From assembly GCA_029962745.1 (NCBI GenBank), contig CM057156.1:33791110-33855109 (forward strand): a stretch of 64,000 bases of DNA, given 5' to 3'. Each line of letters begins with the position of its first letter. Position 1 is the first letter of the stretch. The notes under the pieces are model-generated. The model ran no database searches, was not told the origin of the DNA, and saw nothing but the letters and a program-made list of their open reading frames with translations. The translations under genes were made by a program, and so were the position numbers. Origin of the DNA: Echinometra lucunter (taxonomy: Eukaryota; Echinodermata; Echinoidea; Camarodonta; Echinometridae). Below are positions 37,067-64,000 of this stretch, piece after piece.

Positions 37067-37201
37067 GGGCTGCGTTTCACGAAGCCGTCATAAGTCTAAG
37101 TTAATGGACATCCCATAGAAACGCGTGTTAATTCTACAACACGCGTTTCAATGGGATGTCCAAGAAGTTAGACTTATGACGGTTTTGTGAAACGCAGCCC
37201 T
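37067..37201. mobile_element. Palindromic hairpin MITE, family A (copy 3)
   Basis: GGGCTGCGTTTCACGAAGCC at the left and GGTTTTGTGAAACGCAGCCC at the right, with ACGCGTTTCAATGGGATGTC inner arms. This copy is almost a perfect palindrome. Confidence 0.92.
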
Positions 37202-37522
37202 GGACGTCATCACTGATCTCAGATAGTGTCACAGAAATAGAAGGATAGTGTAGACCGGGGTGAAGAGATGAACATCATAGCGTAGCTTCAAGTCTTTATC
37301 AAGGGTTGTTTGCCTGTAATACTTTGATTAAACGTGATTTCGATTGGAAATTTCATTCGAAAAATATTTGTTAAGGACTTTAATTTTTTAGTGCAGGTTG
37401 TGATGATTTTCAAGCAAATAAACAGTAAAAATAACCCAGATACGAAATTATAACTGAGCTAAGACTACCACTAAAGGCCTAATTGAATTGCAAGCCAAAT
37501 TAATCTCACCTTCGCCTCACCT

Positions 37523-37547
37523 CAGTGGCGTAATGAGCCAAAATATA

Positions 37548-37581
<34 letters not shown>

Positions 37582-38254
37582 TTTTTGGGGGGGGGCTCAA
37601 TCTTTGCGAGGAGCAAAGCGACCAACCCTGAGGGAGTGTAGCACCGAGCCGGGGTACCCCCCCCCCCCTCACGATACGGAACTTTTTCGCGGAAGCTCCG
37701 ACGTGAATTGTTCCTTGTCTGCTCCCGCTCTTCTTCTGTTCTCTTACCTTTTTTTCTTTTCTCTCTTCCGCTTTTTTTCCTTCTACTTTTTTCTTTCTTT
37801 TTTTGTTGGCGTTTTGGACGGGGTGACCGCCCCCATCGCCCCCCCCCCGGCTACCCCAGTGCACTCCCATGGTAAAGGAGCTTTTGCAGTATTGATGGTT
37901 TGCAACTCTGTAAAAGAACACTATTTGGCACTACAAACTTAAAGCCCGTGTCTAGTTTTGGTAAATCTAAGAATATTCATTTTCAAATTATGAATCCATT
38001 GTCAGATAAACAGATAAAACCAAGTGTTATTATATCATAAAACACATTAGTATTGATATTATGCGTGTTTCATGCCTTGCTATGCCTGCTATTTGGGAAA
38101 TTGTGAATGTGTTACTTAACAACAGAAAGGGAGTCTAGGGAGAAGTAATGAAATTCGAGTGATATCACTAATATAAAATTGAAAATAAACCATGGTTGAA
38201 ATTTATTTTGGGGCTGACGCCCCCTGAGCCCCCCCCCCCCTCCAGTACGCCAGT
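37523..38254. mobile_element. Interspersed element with CAGTGGCGTA / TACGCCAGTG ends
   Basis: Starts CAGTGGCGTAATGAGCC, runs through (AT)n, poly-T and G/C homopolymers, and ends CCAGTACGCCAGTG. Its right 490 bp is duplicated at 42908-43397. No coding potential. Confidence 0.65.
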
Positions 38255-38329
38255 GCCCGTCAGGTAATTCAGCTTTCTTAAATAAATCCCTCAACTGCTC
38301 CACTTTTACACCAGATTAGTGATCCTTAC

Positions 38330-38890
38330 ATTAATTCTTATTTTCCCCATAGCGCTCTTTTCCCTTCTGACAAGTGAGTCCTTGTTACTTCTAATGCATC
38401 TCCCTATTGAAAGGTATAAGTGCCCGATTTTGACTGCGCATTTTTTCGTTCTAAAAGTGTATTCTCCTTTACATCTCTGATAAGTTCCCTCTTTCCATTT
38501 GGGCAGGTTCCCCATTCGAAATCGAATACATGCCCCAATTTACTTCTGATGAATTGCTCCTTTTCCTGGCTAGTAAATTAAGTCCCATTCCTCCTGTAAA
38601 TTAGCTATAAGTGCCCAATAGTGCCCTTTTGTACGCTGATAAGTTAGCACATGTATACCTTTTCCATTCCGGCATTACTCCCTTTTTGAAATTTGGTACA
38701 CACTTAGCTTTCTAGTAAGTGCCATTTCACCCCCATTAAACCTGACAAGTGCCCCTTTTTATTTCTTATGAGCGTCCAAGATTATTGTAAGTGCCCCTTT
38801 TCGGTTTTGAGTATTGCAATTCCCTTTTCGATAAGTGCTCCTTAAAATCTAATGCATGTTCCTTTTTCGTCCTTATTGTGCCATTTCCCC
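38330..38890. repeat. Degenerate array of AAGTGCCCCTTTT-like motifs
   Basis: Motifs such as GATAAGTTCCCT, TAAGTGCCC, ACAAGTGCCCCTTTT and GATAAGTGCTCCTT recur every ~30-45 bp over more than 500 bp. An old, diverged minisatellite is the simplest reading. Confidence 0.55.
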
Positions 38891-39249
38891 TCTTTTAATT
38901 ATTCCTTTTCTCATTTGGTAATGTGTATAGCTCCGAAGAATCAGAGAAGTTTCGTTTCATATAGGCCTAATAACAGAATACCTTGTTCTTGATACGACTA
39001 CAGGGTGAAACCGCGCATGGAGCAGGAGGAGGCTAGAGCTGGGGATACAACGAACAAAACTTTCCTAAGAACGTACATTGCCCCTAAATTGCAGCAATGA
39101 AAATATTTTCACTTTCCCCAAAGTTCGCTCGCACTTACTTATTACAACTCACGCTGACATAGAATCAGTGTTGTAACGATAATCATAAATTCTTATCTAT
39201 TCTCCTTTTCATGTTGAGATTGTACTCTCTATCAGGACTGCTCTCTATC

Positions 39250-40990
39250 TTTTCTTAATTTATTGTTTGTAATGGCTGCCCCAAAAGGCCACAATAATAA
39301 CCTCACACATACTGTTTGCTGCATAGTGATCTTTTATTAGCAAGTTTGGAGCATGCGGAAAAAGTCATCCGTCATTGTAAAAAAAAAAAAAAAGAAACAA
39401 AGAAAGAAACAAAAAAATGAAATTCGCGCTTAATAAGTTTCGAACCTAAAATCTCCCCGTTAAGGAGGGCTGTACGCTGCTTCACTACCATCCTCCAGTT
39501 CATCTTTGCGCTTTATCCTTTCATGTTTGCAATGACTGCTGCCACAAGGCCAAAATAATAACCTCACACATACTGTCTGCGGCATAGAGATTTCTTATTA
39601 GCAAGTTTTGGAGCATGCTGGAAAGAAATCAATTACTGAAAAACAAATAAATGAAACAAAAGGGAAAACCCAAACAAAAAAATGGTGCTTCCTGGGTTTT
39701 GAACCAAAAATCTCTCCATCAAGCTAGGAGATCAATCACTCTATGCAGAGAGCTATACGCTGCCTCACTACCACCCCTCAGTTTATCCTTTCCTGTTTGA
39801 AAATGACAAACATGCGGCCAAAAAAGCCAATAATAACCTCATACATACATTTTACTACGTCGGGATTTTTTATTAAAAAGTTCGGAGCATGCAAAAATGA
39901 AATCAGTTCAAAAAAAAAAAGAAGAAGAAGAAACAAAATGGAAAACCCAAACAAAACAGGTACTTCCTGGGCATCGAACCCTAAATATCCTTGTCGAGGA
40001 GATGCGAGCCAATCGCTCTGTACAGAGGGGTACACGTTGCCTCACCGCAATCATTCAGTTCTTTTCCTGCTAGCAGGTTTGCAATGACTGCCGCAAAAAG
40101 CCAAAATAATAACTTCACACTGTTTGCTCCATTGAGATTTTTTTTAAACTTTAAAAGGAGAATGCAACCCAAGCATCAGTTTGCTCTTAGTGAATAGAGA
40201 TGACCAAGAAGAGTAAACAGTGAAAGTTTGAGCAAAATCGGACAATCTGTTCAAGAGTTATGAATTTTTAAGTTTCAGTAAATCCCTATTATGAGGCTCC
40301 TTGAGTTGGCAACTTTGTCAGCATCTGTGATGTCATCGTGGACAACTCTCAATTCATTTTGTGCATAATTTTTCCAAAAAAAATTATTTATATGAAAATT
40401 GCAAGTCAGGAATCAACATAATTCTTCCCAAAATGCTTGCAGAATTGATATAGCCATGTCACACTCAAAAAATAAATCAAAAGAATTTTTTATCGCTCTT
40501 GAAAATAAAGAAAATGTTGAATTCTGTGTACAAAATTAATGAAAAGTTTTACACGATGACATCACAGATGCTGGCAAAGTTGTCAATTTAAGGATCCATA
40601 TAATAAGGATTAACTTAAACTTTAAAAGTTCATAACTCTTGAGCAGATTGTCCGATTTTCCTCAAATTTTCACTATTTATTCTTCTTGTTTTTCTTCATT
40701 CACTGGAAGCACACTAATGTCTGGGTTTTATTCTCCTGAAGATGGGGTATACGAAAACATCCGTTAATGAAAAAAAAATCAATGAAACATAAAGAAACAA
40801 AACAGAAAAAACCCGAACTGAAACAAAAATGAATGCTTCATGGGTTTCGAACCCATGAAGCGAAATCTCCACATTGCGAGTCAATCGCTCGAGATGCAGA
40901 GGGCTGCGCTGACCCTCTACGAGCCTCCAGGGTATTTTTGGCACCCTTTATTCTTTCCGATTTGTGATGACTTTTCAAATACATCCATTT
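39250..40990. repeat. Tandem ~255-280-bp array with tRNA-like segments
   Basis: Units start at about 39267, 39522, 39792 and 40072 with TGTTTGCAATGACTGC…AAGGCC…AATAATAACCTCACACATACT. Each unit ends in a minus-strand tRNA-like stretch containing a pol III B-box such as GGTTCGAAACC (unit 4, about 40847-40857). The fourth unit is interrupted by the foldback element at 40153-40739. No intact tRNA gene can be drawn. Confidence 0.7.
40153..40739. mobile_element. Foldback element with ~190-bp inverted arms
   Basis: The left arm (AAAAGGAGAATGCAACCC … CGGACAATCTGTTCAAGAG … GCATCTGTGATGTCATC) is mirrored on the right by GATGACATCACAGATGC … GAGCAGATTGTCCG … TTCTCCT. It lies inside the tandem array, whose fourth unit resumes after it. 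Confidence 0.85.
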
Positions 40991-40999
40991 TGTGCCACT

Positions 41000-42500
41000 C
41001 ACGATCTAAAAGAGTGTTTTACACCGCCGAGCATACACTTGTATCTCTGTCATACTAAATGTGTCTTTAAGGGAAAAAATGAATTTTCTTTTCTGTACAA
41101 TCCCAACGTAGCATGTACCTAAGGTCACATGCATGTTTTTTTTTTGTTTTGTTTTCTTTCTTTTTTTTGTATTACCGTACATCAATGCCTCAGTGACATA
41201 CCAAAGATAAATCGGCTTTTAAAGGTGTCTTTTCAAAGTGAGGCATTCAAACTAGTCTTTTACATCTTGAAGACATCTTATTGTACTGAAAAGTCAATGC
41301 ACCCTCGGGAATGCACCTCTTCGCTCCAGAGCTCGTCTTCCACAATCATGACTCAATAGGTTTCCAATGTTATTTTAAGCTCTCAGTAACGCCATGTTGT
41401 TGCCTTAGTGAAAGGGCTTTGATCAGTCAAGTCTGAGCGGAGTAGTGCTTTTATTTCTTTTTACTTGTACAGTATTTTCAAAGCACAAAAAGCTGAAGTT
41501 GGACTGAAGTGAACCAGAGCTTGATGACAATGCACTCTTTGTAATTGCCAAATTCTTTTTGATTAAACAGATGGGGTAGAGGCTCTGAGTAACCAGACCT
41601 TCTTGACGGAGCAATAATACTTGCATTTTAAGGGGAAGATCCTTCTTTCCCCAAATCAAATGAAAGTCCAATATACTATGCATGTAAGTGATTTTCACTG
41701 TATGTCATAAGCATTTATAGCACATACATGAAAAGGAAATGTGGTATGGGGCATCACATTAAAAACAGCAGGGGAGAATGATTTGGAATAAAACGAACCG
41801 GTGGAGAAAGTGCGATCAAGATTACACAGCTCACACAGCGTCGTACAATTAACATTTGGACTTTTGTGTTTGAATTTTCTTCGAATTCGACTTGCAGTTG
41901 AATACAAAAAGGCAAGAATAAAATATGAGATTGTGTATATGAATGAACTTATTCATGATTTTTGATAATGTATTGAAGGTGATTGACACTCATGTCCCTT
42001 TGATGAGGACCTTAAAGAAAAGAAAAAAATCTCAATGAATTACTCCAGTGAATTTTATATTTCACCATGCATAAATTCGTCCAATGAACGTTGGTACAAT
42101 TTAGCTTGCATTAATTTGTAAGCAAATACCATTTCTGCCAACCATTTCTGCTAACCATTTGGAAATACAATCATATCTCTTATAGTCACATTTCATGGAG
42201 TCTTTAAAGAGTTGAATTGTAGCTTTAAGAAAGCGTAGGCATTTCTAATCACCTCGGGTTAATAATGGATGGTTAGTGGGGCTCCGTATTGATACTTTTG
42301 TCCTAGACGTCTATAGGCTCTATAGTACAGGAGGTTCATTCAGGACCATGCAATAGTGGGTGGATTTCGAGGAAATACAAGAACAAATCTCTATAGCTGG
42401 GGCTGTAGTGAAAAAGTAGGGAAAGAAGTAGGAGAAAAAAAACTACAGAAGGAAATGAAAATGGCTAAAAATTGGGCAGAGTGAGGTGCGCAACGCATCC
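41000..42500. other. Intergenic stretch
   Basis: No gene is recognised. Short open frames here show no family motifs. Confidence 0.4.
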
Positions 42501-42512
42501 TGCGCCAGCCTA

Positions 42513-42726
42513 CGCTGACTGCCGCCACCTAGCTGACTGACTGCCGCCACCTAGCTGACTGACTGCCGCCACCTAGCTGACTGACTGCCGCCACCTAGCT
42601 GACTGACTGCCGCCACCTAGCTGACTGACTGCCGCCACCTAGCTGACTGACTGCCGCCACCTAGCTGACTGACTGCCGCCACCTAGCTGACTGACTGCCG
42701 CCACCTAGCTGACTGCCGCCACCTAG
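42513..42726. repeat. 22-bp minisatellite, ten copies of GCCGCCACCTAG
   Basis: Unit CTGACTGCCGCCACCTAGCT plus GA, nearly perfect over nine copies. The tenth loses one TGAC. High copy identity indicates recent expansion. Confidence 0.95.
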
Positions 42727-42907
42727 GGGCGGGGCATTATATAGGACAGTGAACTGGCTGAGCAGGTCTGCTGGGAAGGGGATGTGGCACTCGCTATCTA
42801 CCGTCACCTAGGGCCAGGCAGTGCGTTTCCGTTTTACACTGTAGCCTAGGCAGTTTTTTGATTAATTGCTGGTTTCAAAGTCTAGGTTTCGTTTCAGTGC
42901 CACCTAG

Positions 42908-43397
42908 CTTTTTTTCCTTCTACTTTTTTCTTTCTTTCTTTCTTTCTTTCTTTTTTGTTGGCGTTTTGGAGGGGGTGACCGCCCCCTGGCTACGCAAGTG
43001 CACTCCCATGATAAAGGAGCTTTTGCAGTATTGATGTTTCCAACTCTGTAAAAGAATACTATTTGGCACTAAAAACTTACAGCCCGTGTCTAGTTTTGGT
43101 AAATCTAAGAATATTTATTTTCAAAGTATGAATCCATTGTCAGATAAACAGATAAAACCAAGTGTTATATCATAAAACACATTAGTATTGATATTATGCG
43201 TGTTTTCTGCCTTGCTATGCATGCTATTTGGGAAATTGTGAATGCGTTACTTAACAACAGAAAGGGAGTCTAGGGAGAAGTAATGAAAATCGAGTGATAT
43301 CACTAATATAAAATTGAAAATAAACCATGGTTGAAATTTATTGGGGGGGGGGGGGGCTAACGCCCCCAAGCCCCCGCCCCCTCCAGTACGTCAGTGC
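42908..43397. repeat. Second copy of the 490-bp duplicated segment
   Basis: Matches 37767-38254 from TTTTTTTCCTTCTACTTTTT to CCAGTACG(C/T)CAGTG with few substitutions and small indels. The (TTTC)n and G/C homopolymers differ in length between copies. Confidence 0.9.
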
Positions 43398-43399
43398 CT

Positions 43400-44307
43400 C
43401 ACCTACTTCACCTCACCTACCTTCTACATACAAACAATTGACTACTGAAATGCCGATTATGGAAGAGTTAACTTGAGCTTATAATTTAAGCACACGTAAA
43501 TATAAATTAGCTACTTATTAGAAAAGAAAAGGAAAACAAATTAGCAGTAAGGTGATTACCGTTTCTCTATTTTCTTTAGAAAAGTTCAAACTATTCACCA
43601 AGAAAACAATTTTAAATTCAAGAATACAAAGTATTCCGTCTATCCCTCCGTCTTTCGTGAATTATAACACCCCTAAAATTTAAAATGGTTTGCCCCACAT
43701 CCGATACATAGCATGTACAAGGGAGAATGTTCTATTATATTATGGGATTTTTTTTCCTTTCTAATTGCAAAAAGTAATCGTTAATTTGTAGAATTTCTCC
43801 GACATTATGATATGAATAATGTTCAACAGAATGGTTGAAACATACTTTGAAAACATTCACAGAATGATGAATTCATCCAAACAATGCAGAAACAACGTTT
43901 TAATCACTCACTCGGACAGTACATCACATTCACTACATTCACAACACACATTCACAGGCTATTGTCCATGTGATGACGTCACGGATCTCGCATCGAGTTG
44001 GGCAACGTGTGCACAGGCAATATTGGGGGTCCTTTTTAGCGATTTGTGACAGGCAATATTTGTTTCCCATTTACTTTTTAAAAGTTTCAATCGGTTTCAT
44101 AGTGATTTGTGCACCATAAACTTTATTTTGATATGAAATTAGAGCATATTCAAATCCTATGAATAGCAACTTTAACATAATGAACCTACCTAATGTTGTG
44201 CTAGAAAAAATGTGTTAAACAAATGGGGATTTTAAAAAAAACAGTTGGTAGGTATTATGTTAAACAATCTAATGATTTTTGAACAAAAAGCCTGTTCTAA
44301 CAGTGTA
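43400..44307. other. Intergenic stretch
   Basis: AT-rich sequence. No gene is recognised. Confidence 0.4.
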
Positions 44308-45240
44308 TGGGTATATAGCAGACGGACGTCTTTAAGACGTCAAGAACTGGTCATAAACTGGCTCACACGTCATATGTCGTATACACGACTATTTTATGAC
44401 AACCTTATGACGTCTTTATATAACCAAAATTTTCTCAAATTTTATTTGAACATAAGATGACATATATTTTACGTCAAATATTTACCACTTTTTAACGTCT
44501 TTTTTTAAAGTCCAGAACAAGACGTATTTTTACGTCAATTATTTCCCACTTTATAACAGCTTTTTTCAAGACCATAACATGACGTGTTTACGTCAGTTTA
44601 ATGTCGTGACATGATTGTAATAGTTGATCGTGATCCATGAATGACCAGAAATTACTAAACTTAGTGAAAAAAGGAAGATAACATTTGAATTTCAACATTT
44701 TATTCAACGATTGCACTGCTGATTTAATGAACAATGTACTTCCATGTTGAGCACCATTCAGTTAATGTCAATGGGCAGGGTATTTCGAAATGCATCAAGA
44801 AATTGTATTTTTTTTTTCAAGTACTACACTACAGTCCATATAGTAATGTCGATACAAAGCATCAGTAGTTAGGTATAGGATGTACGATGTTAGGATATAG
44901 GGCTAGTGTAGGACGATCTATATAGGCTAGAACATTAACAAAGAGAAAACCTCATGATGTTGTATACATTTTAAAATATTTTATAAACCAGCTTTGAAGC
45001 TTTGACATCTTTATGACGTGATTTTTACCAGTCTGTGAGCTTCCTTTGGGTCGTAAAGACGTCATAAAGACAATTTTTCCGACCAATATAATGTAAAATT
45101 GACGTAAAAATATAACGTCTTATTTTACGTCGTGTGCCGGTGCAAAGTATCGTCTTAAAGATGTATATATAATACGTAAATAAGACGTATGACACGACTT
45201 AAAAAAGACGTCAATATTCTTACCAGTCTCTGCTATCAGG
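44308..45240. mobile_element. ACGTC-rich inverted-repeat element
   Basis: Left TATAGCAGACGGACGTC and right GACGTC…CAGTCTCTGCTATCA are imperfect inverted ends. Between them lie roughly 20 copies of ACGTC/GACGT, many as TGACGTCA-like CRE half-sites, clustered in both arms. Confidence 0.65.
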
Positions 45241-45880
45241 GTAGCCGAAAAGGTCAGGGGCTGCAGCCGCCCCCCCCCCCCCCGCCCGGCTGCAAGGGAC
45301 ATTGCTTCTCGCTCAAAATCTCCCCTGACCCCTGTCTTGTTCATTAACTTGTATAAGCATCCCTATAAATACAGTCGTGCGAGTGTAAGCAAGAATTACA
45401 GGGTCACCCATTCCTTCAAAAATGTGCGAGATATCTTAGCATTGTGCCACTCTTAATTCACTTTTCTCATTTTTCAAACTCTACAATGTTTTGAAGTGGG
45501 CTTAAAATAGGCCTAGTTTCTTTCTCATGATGATGCAAATGATATTAGGCCTCCCTGATAGTGACATAATTATGATTCTTTTTGCTTTTTTTTTTTTTTT
45601 TTTCATTTCGAATGCTTTATTCTTTCTTCTTCCTTCTACTTTCTTTCTTCTTTGTGGATTGTTTTGATTTTAAGAAGACAGAAAAAATCAGGGGAAAGGG
45701 CCATTTATCACTTATCATTACAACATTATAACAGAGCTCAGAGAAACCACACAATTTTCGCGATGTAAACTATGTAAACCCCATTAAAATATAACAAAAC
45801 AAAAAAGTAACATGCCCCCCGAATAGCAGTACTTGAGAAAAAATTGCATTAATTATGCACGGTACGCTGCACACGACCCT
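45241..45880. other. Upstream region of ZFR
   Basis: Poly-C near 45271, AT-rich sequence and a poly-T at about 45585-45603. No gene is recognised. Confidence 0.4.
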
Positions 45881-45888
45881 TTAACAAA

Positions 45889-46002
45889 GTCACGTGATTG
45901 ATGACCACATGGTGTCAATCGGCGATTGGAGGCGACGCGCCGGTGTACTGTATGATAGAACCGCGTGCGTGCCTAGCTAGCGCCCGGCTTCAGCTTTATA
46001 TA
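45889..46002 (+). promoter_or_regulatory. Candidate ZFR promoter elements
   Basis: Within 160 bp of the start codon lie GTCACGTGAT (45889-45898, an E-box of USF/TFE type), an inverted CCAAT motif (ATTGG, 45925-45929), GC-rich sequence with several CpGs, and TTATATA (45996-46002). Motif presence only; no transcription start is demonstrated. Confidence 0.4.
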
Positions 46003-46046
46003 CACAGTGCCGTGTATGTGCATGTAAGAACCTGGAACTGAAAGAA

Positions 46047-63926
<17,880 letters not shown>

Positions 63927-64000
63927 TAGCATTGGATACAAGGAATTTAAAAAAAAAAAAAAAAAATGTAACCTTTCAAATCCTGTTATCATAATTGGTA

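Noticed and set aside
40840..40935. Functional tRNA gene on the minus strand
   Set aside because: B-box is good, but no convincing acceptor stem, anticodon arm or A-box could be drawn; it repeats as part of an array.
43819..44049. 76-codon plus-strand frame
   Set aside because: No recognisable domain, no splice partners, intergenic AT-rich context.

Overview
This is a metazoan nuclear genomic window with spliced genes, canonical GT-AG introns, low gene density and many short transposable elements. The repeats are a tRNA-headed SINE, several families of hairpin and TTAA-flanked MITEs, tandem-repeat elements carrying a (CCGT)n block, and very long G/C homopolymers. With the divergence of the recognisable proteins from vertebrate orthologues, they suggest a marine deuterostome, most likely an echinoderm such as a sea urchin. 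The organism is an inference, not a demonstration.

Three protein-coding genes are supported. (1) 1-6842, plus strand: the last six coding exons of a USP3-type ubiquitin-specific protease, ending with its stop codon; the catalytic Cys half lies upstream of the window. (2) 28600-33075, minus strand: a GH31-family type II membrane glycosidase of the MYORG (myogenesis-regulating glycosidase) type, with one large coding exon and one small 5' exon. (3) 46047 to beyond the right edge, plus strand: ZFR (zinc finger RNA-binding protein), 13 exons encoding the first 785 residues, with all three paired-type C2H2 zinc fingers and the start of the DZF domain. I joined every exon by reading frame and splice phase. 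USP3 and MYORG are convergent and MYORG and ZFR are divergent.

The most notable discovery is in the ZFR introns. Four paralogous 138-140 nt elements, all in the sense orientation, sit in four different introns. Each has a pocket-bearing hairpin, an H box (ATATTA, ATATAA or ACATAA), a second hairpin and an ACA box. The stems vary by compensatory changes, while the two halves of the pocket (TTGCT and CTTCCC) are identical in all four. The pocket lies exactly 14 nt from the H box and is complementary to GGGAAG-UC-GGCAA of large-subunit rRNA as I recall it. I interpret these as an H/ACA box snoRNA family hosted by ZFR.

The rest is mostly mobile and repeated DNA. At 6.8-28.6 kb lie the putative long 3' UTRs or intergenic space of the two convergent genes, with TTAA-type MITEs and hairpin MITEs. 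At 33-46 kb is a repeat-dense divergent intergenic region: foldback elements, an array of tRNA-like units, a 22-bp minisatellite, a 490-bp duplication and an ACGTC-rich element. ZFR intron 1 holds a large foldback, an assembly gap that is probably false, and a 2.3-kb TTAA-flanked element. ZFR intron 9 holds a 1.5-kb element of 157-bp tandem units, each with an AGGTCA direct repeat, next to a SINE. Two 500-N assembly gaps are present (4197-4696 and 48300-48799).
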